Source: JACDER01 sp963842575
GTDB lineage: Bacteria > Actinomycetota > Thermoleophilia > Gaiellales > Gaiellaceae
Assembly: GCA_963842575.1 (NCBI GenBank)
Contig: CAWJGS010000004.1
Coordinates: 496,001-560,000, forward strand
Length of the DNA: 64,000 nucleotides
Direction of reading: 5' to 3'
Positions 1-7,876 of the stretch are shown in pieces. Every line of letters starts with the position of its first letter. The stretch's first letter is position 1. Both the position numbers and the translations under genes were made by a program. The notes below the pieces were generated by a model that searched no databases, was not told the origin of the DNA, and saw only the letters and a program-made list of their open reading frames with translations.

Positions 1-48
1 GGCCAGGCGCAACGTCGCTTCCGGGGAGAGTGGTTCGCTCACAGCCAT
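1..48 (-). CDS. N-terminus of an unidentified gene, truncated by the window edge
   Basis: An ATG at 48 opens a frame running off the left edge and encoding about 16 residues (MAVSEPLSPEATLRLA). It lies divergent to the next gene. There is too little sequence to assign a family, and the upstream Shine-Dalgarno is weak, so this may not be a real start. Confidence 0.25.
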   Translation of the reverse strand, partial: MAVSEPLSPEATLRLA

Positions 49-122
49 CTCAACCGTACGGTAGCCCGCTGCCCTTCGCGGGTTTAGGCTTGACGCCTCA
101 TTCGGAACCCAAAGGAGGCGAA

Positions 123-387
123 ATGCACGCTGTAGTCGTACGAGTCAGCATCAACGATTCGGATAGCGCCGACGACGCACCTGCGTGGTGAGGTCGTGCC
201 GCGCGTCTCGCAAGCGCCAGGATTCGTCACCGGTTACTGGACTCGGAAGGACGACACTGGGCTCTCGATGATCATCTTCGACTCGGAGGAAGAGGCGAAC
301 CGTGCGAGTGAGCTCATCCCTTCCATGGTTCCGGACAGCGTCACTCTCGAAGGCGTCGAAGTTCGCGAGGTCGCGGCTCACGCCTGA
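123..387 (+). CDS. small alpha/beta-barrel-like protein, one frameshift
   Basis: A strong Shine-Dalgarno (AAAGGAGG) sits just before ATG 123. The first frame reads MHAVVVRVSIND and stops at the TGA at 189-191. The frame one base away continues naturally through LRGEVVPRVSQAPGF to GYWTRKDDTGLSMIIFDSEE and ends at 387. Joined, this gives about 88 residues resembling the small ferredoxin-like 'antibiotic biosynthesis monooxygenase/YciI-like' proteins common in actinobacteria. The break lies at about 170-185 and looks like a one-base indel. The biochemical role is unknown, and the family placement is from pattern only. Confidence 0.6.
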
Positions 388-404
388 CTTCGGCGCCCTT
401 GCGG

Positions 405-1419
405 CTACTTCAGTCCGATCACCATTGAGTCGGGACCGATCAGGTGCTCCACGCGTGTGCTCGTGAAACCGGCTTCGGTCATCCAGCCCATGCAGTCGGC
501 GCCTGTGTAGTCGAAGCCGCCCTCTGTCTCGATCAGCATATTCAGGCTCATCAGCAATCCAAACGCGTTTTGCGAGCGGTCGTCGTCGATGATTGCCTCG
601 TAGACGATTAGCGCGCCACCGGTGGGCAATGCATCGTGCGCCTTGCCGATCAGCATCCGCTTTTCGTCCAGGTTCCAGTCGTGCAGGATGTGCCCGAGCA
701 TGACCACATCAGCGTTCGGGAGGTCGTCTGTGAAGAAGTCGCCGCCGACGAACCGGAGTCTTTCCTGCATGCCGTTGTGCTCGACGAACTCCTCGAACAG
801 AGGCGCGACCTCGGGCAGGTCGAAGCCGACACCCGTGAGGTGTGGGTTGGCGAGCGCGATCTGCACGGCGAGGTCGCCCTGTGCGGTCCCAACATCCACG
901 AAGGTCGTGTGTTCATTCCAGGGGAACTTCTGCGCGATCGCCAGGTTGGCACCGTGGCTGAGGCCGGACATCGCGCTGAGAAACTGCTTCAAGCGGGCTG
1001 GATCGGCGTAGAGTGCTTCGAAGAAAGGTGTCTCCCCGGACGCCGCCTCGTTCTGAAGCCGGCCCGTTCGCAACGCTTTGGTGAGGTTTCCCCAGAACCC
1101 GTACAGGCGGTGATTGGCCATCTCCAGAATCCCGCCGACGTACGAGGGTTTGCGCTTGTCCAGGAAGAGATCGGTGCTCGGCGTGTTGCTGTAGATCCCG
1201 TCGCGGCGCTCGAGGAAGCCCAAGCGCGACAAGAGCGTCGAGGAAATCGAGTGAGGACCGTGGGTGCAGGCCAAGTCTGTCCCGCAGGGCTTCAGCATCC
1301 TCGGGTTGTCTCGCGAGCTCCGTGAACAACTCCATCTCCACAGCGCTCAAGAGCGTCTTCGACGCCCAGAAACCGAGGCCGACCTGCATGATCTGATCTG
1401 GCGTCGGTTGTTCGCTCAC
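405..1419 (-). CDS. O-methyltransferase (Methyltransf_2 family), one frameshift
   Basis: GTG 1419 has GAGGAGG upstream. The first frame (MSEQPTPDQIMQVGLGFWAS) encodes the helical dimerisation/winged-helix N-domain to about residue 65. The reading then shifts near 1215-1230 into the frame of SRLGFLERRDGIYSNTPSTD. That frame contains the SAM domain: motif I FVDVGTAQGDLAVQ, the acidic GFDLPEV, and GHILHDWNLDEKRML. HDW is typical of plant-type and polyketide O-methyltransferases, whose catalytic base is the His. The reconstructed length of about 337 residues fits the family. The substrate cannot be read from sequence. A single indel is the simplest explanation of the break. Confidence 0.8.
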
Positions 1420-1553
1420 GCTAATCCTCCTCGATAGCCGGCCCGTGCCCTAGACACTTCTTCGACTCGCGGATCCTAGTCGGAGCTTTCGGGCATCCCG
1501 CCCGCCGAGAGATCAAACTGTGGCGATTCGACACTAACCGGGAAGGGGACTCC

Positions 1554-2921
1554 ATGTTCGGCTCGCTCGCGTCCAAGCTCCGCTATCCGCTGCTCGGCGC
1601 CGCTGCGGCGGCGCTCGCGCTCACGACCGCCACCGCCCTCGCGGGATCCGGCGTCGGCGACGTCTTCAACCTCGGCCAGGCAAACACCGTCAACGTGGAG
1701 AGCTCGCTCAGCGGCAACACGAGCGGCGGCCCGCAGCTGCGGGTGGAGAATTCCGCCACCACCCAGAACGCCTTCGGCGTCCTCGGCCGGATCACCGCCG
1801 GCGCGCCCGGCACCCAGAGCGCGGGCCTCCGCGGGATCAACTCGGCTACGAACGGAAACGGCTTCGGCATGTGGGGCTTCCACCAGAGCAATGGCATCGG
1901 AGTGCTCGGCGAGGGACCCCGACCGGGACCGGCGTCGCCGGCAGGCACACCGGCTCTTCGCGGCACCGACTCCGGTGTGGACGGCCAGACCGCCTCGACC
2001 GCGACGGGTGCGGTCGGCGTGCTGGGCGAGCTCACCGCCGGCGGCCCCGGCATCGGGCTCCGCCGCGGTGCAGGGGGACGGTGGCGCCGGCCGTGAACGG
2101 CTACGGCGTCTTCGGCCAGATGGCCTTCGCCCCTGTCCGGGAATAGCGGCGCGGCCGGCTGCTCAGTCCGAGCGGAGCGGCTTCCCCGTGCAGTGGGGCG
2201 CCGCCGTTCAGCGGCAAGAACGACGGGTGGGCAGTTCTCGGGAACGCTGCACGGGCGTCTACGCGTGCGCTGCGCCAGTCGGCGCGCCAGGACCTCCGAC
2301 TTCGCCGTTCATCACGGGCTTTGGCGCCGGCGGCTTCTTCCAAGCGACCGGCGGACGACGGATCGGCGTCATGGCGTGTCGGCCACGGCCAGCGGCGACG
2401 GTGCAATCGGAGGAACAGTCTTCACGCGAGGTCAGCCACGGCCTCGATCGGTGTGTCGGGCGAGGCGGCCGCATCAGACGGGGTCGGCGTCAAGGGCATC
2501 GCGAACACGGGGACGAACGCAGTCGGTGTGCTTGGATCGAGCACGAGCGGGCTCGCCGGAAGGTTCGAGGGCAACATGCACGTGACCGGGCAAGGTCACG
2601 CGCGCGTATACGGCCGGGACGACGCAGCCAGGCCACCCCGATCGCTTACGCCTTCATCAACGGCGGAGGCAGCTCGGCGCGAGCGCGAGTACGCCGAACG
2701 TGACGTCCACGTACGACTCCGTCAACAAGCGCTACGAGATCACGATCGCCGGCGAGAATTACAACCTGAACAACTACGTCACCACGGTGACGACGACCAC
2801 CGGCGGCATTCCTCTTCTCGCCACCACGCAGTCGAGCGGGGGACACCTGCTGATCAAGATCTTCAACCTGAGCGGTACTGCCGTTCAGTCCGCCTTCGGC
2901 TTCGTCACGTACAAGCCCTGA
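1554..2921 (+). pseudogene. secreted GVLG-repeat surface protein, several frameshifts
   Basis: ATG 1554 begins a signal-peptide-like segment (LGAAAAALALTTATALAGSG), followed by repeats built on FGVLG, GLRGIN, GFGMWG and GIGVLGE. The same repeat style returns in another frame at about 2440-2600 (GVSGEAA, GVGVKG, AVGVLGSS, GLAGRFEGN). A third frame gives the C-terminus, YDSVNKRYEITIAGENYNLN to FGFVTYKP at 2921. About 456 residues can be reconstructed, but at least three frame changes are needed, so the gene is broken as written. Proteins of this make-up recur in Thermoleophilia genomes. The function is unknown; a beta-rich cell-surface role is an inference. Confidence 0.65.
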
Positions 2922-2951
2922 AAGCTGGGTCTCCGAAAGGACAGGATAAGA

Positions 2952-3882
2952 ATGGTTGTACGCGAGGAGATCAGGGTTGGGGCGGTGGCGATTCGGTTTC
3001 TGGTCGAGGGCGAGCAGTCGGCCGGTTCGGTCGCGGTGTTCGAATTCGATGTCCCGGCCGGCAGCAAGGTTCCGGCCCCACACAGCCACGACGGCTACGA
3101 GGAGACGATCTATGGTCTCGAGGGGCGTCCTGACCTGGACGATCGAAGGTGCTCCGATCGACGTCGGCCCCGGCGAGGCCATCTGCATCCCTCGTGGCGC
3201 CGTCCACGGCTTCGACAACACCGGCGACGTCGACGCCGTCGCGCTCGCGATCGTCACGCCGGGCATGCTCGGCTCCGATTACTTCCGTGAGGTCGGTGCA
3301 GTGCTCGATGCCTCCGCCGGAGGGCCGCCCGACCTCGAAGCCGTCGGAGCAGTGATGCGCCGCCACGGGCTCACTCCCGCATCCCCGAGCAGCGGAGCCG
3401 CGAACGCGCTCGACGACCGTCCGCTGAGTGCCGCGGTCGCCGAGGCCGAGCCGATCCTTCGGCGGCCCGAGGGCGACATCAGCATTCTGGTCGCGCGCGA
3501 CGAGATCTCGCTCATCCAGGGACGGTGCGCACCGGGTGAGCAGATAGCCGGGCCGCACGTCCACGATGGACACACCGACGCCTTCTACGTCCTCGACGGT
3601 GAGCTGACGTTCGAGATCGGGCGCGAGCGCGAGGTCATCGCGGTTCCTGCGGGCGGATTCGTCGCCGTCCCGCCGGGTGTGGCCCATTCGCTTCGCAACG
3701 ACGGCGAGCGCGACGCCCATTCGCTCACGATCCACGCCCCCGACGGGGGATTCGCCGCGTTCATGCGCGGCCGTCGCGACGGCGTCGAGGTCGAGTGGGA
3801 CATCTCACCGGTGCCGGCCGACGGCGGCCTGTCCGCCAACGAGGCAGTCCTAAGCTTCGGACGCCTTACGATCGTGGAGTGA
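2952..3882 (+). CDS. two-domain cupin (quercetinase/pirin-like bicupin), one frameshift
   Basis: ATG 2952 opens the first cupin (PHSHDGYEETIYGLEG), with the paired His and Glu metal ligands. Near 3115-3125 the frame shifts by one base to VLTWTIEGAPIDVGPGEAIC, completing motif 2 (GAVHGFDN). A linker leads to a second cupin, HVHDGHTDAFYVLDGELTFE, with motif 2 GVAHSLRND, and the gene ends at 3882. Both domains keep metal ligands, so a metal-dependent dioxygenase or isomerase is possible. The substrate is unknown. The reconstructed length is about 310 residues. An alternative is two fused single-cupin genes, but the continuous linker argues for one bicupin. Confidence 0.75.
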
Positions 3883-4021
3883 CCGCGGCCTTCACTGCGC
3901 AGACATTTAGGCCCCACATCGGCGAGCAGTTTCGCGTCACGCTGGAGATGCGGTGGCGGAGCTGGCGGCTGCGAGGACGAGCAGGCCGACTACGCGAAGC
4001 GCGATCGCCTGGACGGCTGAA

Positions 4022-4123
4022 CGCCGGCTCGCCCGGCGCCCTCTCGGCAACGGCGCGAACCTGAACGTGAACGTCACATGGGGCGACGTGCTCGTCTGCA
4101 CGATCACGAACCAGCGGAAGTAG
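4022..4123 (+). pseudogene. C-terminal remnant of a prealbumin-like repeat protein
   Basis: The 271-base gap between the cupin and the methyltransferase holds a short open stretch ending LGNGANLNVNVTWGDVLVCT then ITNQRK and TAG at 4123. This resembles the final beta-strands of DUF11/prealbumin-like surface domains (typically VxCTFTNxK). No start or upstream domain survives in frame, so it is a decayed or frameshifted tail. Nothing else is recognisable in this gap. Confidence 0.3.
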
Positions 4124-4153
4124 CCGCTGGCGGCCGGCCGCGACTCTGCTGAT

Positions 4154-4894
4154 TCACATTGGTAGAAGCCGTGCCGACCAGGTCGCGCGCAGGGTCGAGG
4201 CGCCTATCGGCTGGTGCGTGTACTCCTCGCCGACCGCGGTCACCGTGTAGCCGGCGTCTTCCAGGGAGGCACGGACCTCGGCATCCGTGTGGAAGTACTG
4301 CCGATGCTGCTCGCAGAAGGGATCGCCCTCACGTGGCTTCGTGAGCTCGATCCTCGTGTCGCATGTGCGGAGGGCAGGATCCACGACGCTGCTGATCACG
4401 AAGTCATTCCCGGCCGATTCGCCCGCCACGACTGGGTTTGAGATGGTGAAGTCCATCATCCCGTCGGTGTGGAGGTCGAAGACGAGCCACCCCGCAGGCC
4501 GAAGGTGCCGGGCGACCGCGGCCATCGTCAGTCTCAACTCGTCCGGAGTCAGGTAGTTGAAGCCGTCGAACGTGCAGACCGCGGCGTCGAAGACGCCTTC
4601 CACATTCAGATCCGGGAGCGTCATCCGGGCCAGCACCACCTCGGAACCGAGGCGCTCGCGAGCGCGGGCCAGCATTGCGTCGGATGCGTCGACGCCGACG
4701 ACCCGGTAACCCCGGGCTATCAGCTCGGCCGCCAGAAGGCCTGTGCCGCAGCAGAGATCGAGCACGGAGCGCACGCCCCCAGGATCGGCGCTCCAGAGCT
4801 CGTCGAGGAACGATGCCCAGCGGTCATGACAGGGGTCGACGACGATCTCGTCGTAGACCCCTGCCAGCCGCGAGTACGCCGCGACGTTCCTCAC
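4154..4894 (-). CDS. class I SAM-dependent methyltransferase
   Basis: This intact 246-residue protein starts at GTG 4894. SAM motif I is SVLDLCCGTGLLAAELIARG, the acidic motif II is VVGVDASDAML, and a later FDGFNYLT segment marks a Methyltransf_25-type fold. The C-terminal part has a beta-rich insert (FVISSVVDPALRTCDTRIEL) seen in methyltransferases related to the glycine/sarcosine and Tam-like groups. The substrate is not predictable. It is transcribed alone, converging on the degraded region at 4.0-4.1 kb. Confidence 0.8.
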   Translation of the reverse strand: MRNVAAYSRLAGVYDEIVVDPCHDRWASFLDELWSADPGGVRSVLDLCCGTGLLAAELIARGYRVVGVDASDAMLARARERLGSEVVLARMTLPDLNVEGVFDAAVCTFDGFNYLTPDELRLTMAAVARHLRPAGWLVFDLHTDGMMDFTISNPVVAGESAGNDFVISSVVDPALRTCDTRIELTKPREGDPFCEQHRQYFHTDAEVRASLEDAGYTVTAVGEEYTHQPIGASTLRATWSARLLPM

Positions 4895-4915
4895 GGAGGC
4901 CGCGGATGTGGTCCG

Positions 4916-5176
4916 TCAGAGTCCGAGAACCTTGGCCTTGGCGGCCGCGAACTCCTCATCCGTGAGCACACCCTGGGTATGAAGCGCCGCCAGCTTCTGG
5001 AGCTGTGCGGTCTCGTCCTCCTCTGCTGGTGCCTGCGGCGGCGGTGCCTGCTGCGCGTACTGCTCCGCGTCCTGCTGGTCATACCTCGCGGCCTGGCGAC
5101 GCTGCACGCGGCCGGACACGGCCGTGGCGGTTCCGGCAACGACGGCCGTGCGGGCTGCCATACGTAGAAGTCCCAT
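4916..5176 (-). CDS. small SHOCT-domain protein
   Basis: This 86-residue protein starts with a short hydrophobic Ala-rich segment, has a Gln/Pro-rich spacer (about residues 38-52), and ends with a SHOCT motif: LQKLAALHTQGVLTDEEFAA then AKAKVLGL. SHOCT is a short C-terminal oligomerisation or localisation module found on many bacterial envelope proteins. The gene lies just upstream (on the minus strand) of the methyltransferase and may share its transcript. The function is unknown. Confidence 0.7.
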   Translation of the reverse strand: MGLLRMAARTAVVAGTATAVSGRVQRRQAARYDQQDAEQYAQQAPPPQAPAEEDETAQLQKLAALHTQGVLTDEEFAAAKAKVLGL

Positions 5177-5208
5177 ATCGTTTCCTTTCGATCTCGAAGT
5201 GGACGGGT

Positions 5209-5622
5209 CTAGGCTGGGTCGAGCGCGGCCGCCACGACCTCGGCGGGAATGCGGATCGAGTCGATCAACACGGCGTCCGCGGCCTGCAGGGCGTCGACGA
5301 CCTTCACGGCCCAGAGATTCTCGAATGCGATCAGCAGGGCCGAGCTGTCGGGCGGGAGGTCCTCGCTGACCTCGTCGGCATCCTCGTCCCCCAACGCACC
5401 CGGCTGTGCGGTGTCGATGGAGAGGAAGGCCGCGCCGTCCTCGTCCAGGTCAGCTGCCTCGATTGTCGTCACGGTGCCGTCCGCATCCTTCATCACGAAG
5501 AGCAGATCGAGCACTCGAATCGTGCCGGTCTCCACGAGCTCCAGGATCGCCGGGGCGATACGCCCGCTGAACTTGTTGCCGGGAAAACCGATGATGTAAA
5601 CGTCCACAGGGCCTGCGGCCAT
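5209..5622 (-). CDS. DUF6325-type conserved protein
   Basis: ATG 5622 is preferred over the longer frame from 5652 because AAGGAGG lies seven bases before it. The 137-residue product begins MAAGPVDVYIIGFPGNKFSG and contains IRVLDLLFVMKDADGTV and FENLWAVKVVDALQAADAVL. This matches the small actinobacterial DUF1269/DUF6325-like proteins, probably membrane-peripheral regulators of unknown role. It is next to the SHOCT gene, and the two commonly co-occur. The family call is from motif memory, not a search. Confidence 0.65.
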   Translation of the reverse strand: MAAGPVDVYIIGFPGNKFSGRIAPAILELVETGTIRVLDLLFVMKDADGTVTTIEAADLDEDGAAFLSIDTAQPGALGDEDADEVSEDLPPDSSALLIAFENLWAVKVVDALQAADAVLIDSIRIPAEVVAAALDPA

Positions 5623-5719
5623 CGATGCCTCCTTGTTGAGCGTGAACACCAAAGATACGCAACGATCGCGAGCACTGTGACCACCTGCACCGGGTGATCC
5701 TGAGCCGGCGCCGAAACGT

Positions 5720-5725
5720 TAGGCT
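5720..5725 (+). promoter_or_regulatory. -10-like hexamer TAGGCT before a leaderless start
   Basis: TAGGCT lies seven bases before ATG 5733, and no Shine-Dalgarno is present. This spacing would place the transcription start on or next to the start codon. No clear -35 is visible. Confidence 0.35.
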
Positions 5726-5732
5726 CCACTCG

Positions 5733-6329
5733 ATGCGTCGCTTCGCCGTTCCCGTCGCCGTCCTGGCCGTGGCCCTGCCGCTCGCCGCGGGCTGCGGCGG
5801 TGGTGGAGGAGGAGGCTCGACCACGAGCTCGACGACGAGCTCGACCACTACGACGACCAGCACTCAGACCACGGCGGCCGCGGGCGACTGGGCCAACGGG
5901 TTCTGCTCGGCGTTCAAGGACTGGACCTCGGCGCTCAAGCCGATCGCCCAGAGCCTGCAGAGCACGCCGACGAAGGAGAACCTCCAATCCTCCGTCGGCG
6001 ACATCAAGGACGCGAACAAGACGCTCGCCGACGACCTCAAGGGCCTCGGCAAGCCCGACGTCTCCGGGGGCGGCCAGGCAAAGGACGTCGTCGACCAGCT
6101 CGCCGACCAGATCAAGTCCGACTCCGACCAGATCGCCGGCGCACTCGACAACCTGTCGACCACGAGCGATCTCGTGGCCGCGGCCGGCGTCGTGACGAAC
6201 ACGCTCCTGACCCTGCAGAGTCAGGTCGCGGACGCGCTCACGCAGCTGAAGACGATCAGCGCGAACGCGGGCGACTCGCTGAAGAGCGCGATCACCAACG
6301 CGACCGCCTGTCAGTCGTTCAACAGCTAG
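5733..6329 (+). CDS. putative secreted lipoprotein, Ser/Thr-rich linker
   Basis: ATG 5733 (MRRFAVPVAVLAVALPLAAG) fits a lipoprotein signal: positive N-tip, hydrophobic core, lipobox LAAGC, then a Gly run and a Ser/Thr tract (about residues 29-52) acting as a spacer from the membrane. The rest is helical (DWANGFCSAFKDWTSALKPI, repeated Leu/Ala heptads), and two later Cys residues may form a disulphide. Length is 198 residues. It is convergent with the NfeD-like gene, with which it overlaps by four bases. No enzymatic motif is visible. Confidence 0.7.
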   Translation: MRRFAVPVAVLAVALPLAAGCGGGGGGGSTTSSTTSSTTTTTSTQTTAAAGDWANGFCSAFKDWTSALKPIAQSLQSTPTKENLQSSVGDIKDANKTLADDLKGLGKPDVSGGGQAKDVVDQLADQIKSDSDQIAGALDNLSTTSDLVAAAGVVTNTLLTLQSQVADALTQLKTISANAGDSLKSAITNATACQSFNS

Positions 6330-6643
6330 ACCGGCTCGACGAGCAGGGCGAGCTTGTCCCGTCCGATCACGCGCACCTGATCACCGGGGCTCGCGCCGGC
6401 CTCGCAGCGGGCCTCCCAGATCTCTCCGTCCAGGCGGACCTGCCCGACCGGACGGCAGGCCTCCGTCACGACGGCCGTCTTCCCGATCAGCGTCTCGGCT
6501 CCGACCACGCGACGCCGGTTCTTGACGGTCCGGTTCCAGCCGTACAGCTCGACGAACCACAGCAGCGTCACGACGACGAAGGCGATCCAGTTCCAGGGTC
6601 CGTCGAGGAGGAGCAGCAGAACGACGGCAACGATGATGAGCAC
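6326..6643 (-). CDS. NfeD-like membrane protein
   Basis: The 105-residue protein has two N-terminal membrane segments (LIIVAVVLLLLLD and WIAFVVVTLLWFVELYG) followed by a soluble OB-fold domain, GKTAVVTEACRPVGQVRLDG to VIGRDKLALLVEPV. The G-x-A-x-T-x-L-x-P-x-G-x-V-x-x-x-G pattern is the NfeD C-terminal signature. Such proteins pair with stomatin-type or membrane proteases; none is adjacent here. It lies directly downstream of the large membrane protein gene, with a gap of 9 bases, so the two are probably co-transcribed. Confidence 0.75.
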   Translation of the reverse strand: MLIIVAVVLLLLLDGPWNWIAFVVVTLLWFVELYGWNRTVKNRRRVVGAETLIGKTAVVTEACRPVGQVRLDGEIWEARCEAGASPGDQVRVIGRDKLALLVEPV

Positions 6644-6652
6644 GGGTCGGGC

Positions 6653-7820
6653 CTACGAAGGGCGCGCGGCGGGGGGCCCCGGGGCCGGCGGGACCTCGAC
6701 GGGAGCCTCCGCCGGAAACTCGCGCAGTGTCTGGCGCCGTAACAGCTCGATTCCCCACAGGACGAGCGCCGCGAGGACGATCGTCCCGATCACTCCACGG
6801 TCTGACCCGAGCGGAGACCAGGCGAGCAGGATCAGGAAGATCGCGATCACGACGGCGTAGACGATGACCACGGACTGGCGGAAAGCGGGCGCGAGCCAGC
6901 GACGCACGGTCACGCCGACGCGACTCGGCCCGGCGAGCACGCTGCCCACGATCGCGACCAGGCCGTAGACGATGAGCGCGATGGCGATTTCCCGCAGCAT
7001 GCCGGTCGCGAGTTGCCAGATCTCGTTGCCCGCCGACTTGTTCTGCTCGACCTTGACCACCGAGTCGATGATGGTGGTTCCGAGCAACCGCTGGAGAACG
7101 AGGAGGAGCAAGCCGACCCCGAAGATGCAGCCGCCGATCCCTCCGAGGACCTTGCGCCGGCTCGGGCGGGCCAGCCAACAGCGCGAGCCCGAAGAGCAGG
7201 AGCACCGCGATGACGACGAAGATCGACACCACCTTGATCACACGCACGGCCTTCTGAACAGCCTCGAGCTGGTTCGAACGGAGGATGAGGATCAACCCGG
7301 TATTCGGATCGGCGTTCGCCTTCAGCGCGTCGGAGATGTGCAGGCGGCCCGCAAGCCGGTCGATGAGCGGCCGCAGGTCGAGCGTCACGTCCCCGCCCTC
7401 GGTCGAGACGTTCCTCACCTTCTCGCCCTTGAGCACGGCGATCAACTGCGTGTGCATCCGCCGGTTTGCCTCCTTCCACAGCGCCTGCGCCGCGTCGGTG
7501 CCGAGAACCGCATTCGCGGCCCGCGGCGCCACGTTTTCGAGAGCGCCGGCGAGCACGGGCGCAGCGGCCTGGAGCTGGTCCGGAAGCCGCTGCCGCAGCT
7601 CGCCCGCGACGTCTACCCGCTGGAAGAGCGCGTTGACCATCTTTGCCGAGACGGCCGAGCGGATGGTGTCGCTCGCGAGCAGCTGGCCGGAGAGATCCGT
7701 CCAGTTGTCGGTATTCAGCACCTGGCGCTTCGTCCAGACGGTCAGCGACGAGATCAACAGGAGCAGCGTCGCGAGCGCGACGAGACTCCAGACGAGGATC
7801 TTGCGCTTGACGCTCACCAA
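6653..7820 (-). CDS. multi-pass membrane protein, one frameshift
   Basis: Residues 1-25 (KILVWSLVALATLLLLISSL) form the first membrane segment. An extracytoplasmic domain of about 180 residues follows (LNTDNWTDLSGQLLASDTIR, helical with DALKANADPNTGLILIL), then a second segment, VVSIFVVIAVLLLFGLALLA. The frame breaks near 7150-7180 and continues as RLLGTTIIDSVVKVEQNKSA with three further membrane segments and a Pro-rich tail ending at 6653. The arrangement matches uncharacterised actinobacterial integral membrane proteins with an N-terminal APA-type segment. Reconstructed length is about 389 residues. The function is unknown. Confidence 0.65.
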
Positions 7821-7876
7821 CGACGATTCTTCTGCCCGGAAAGGTGAGTGTTCCTCACTCCCCGGGGGTGAGGCTC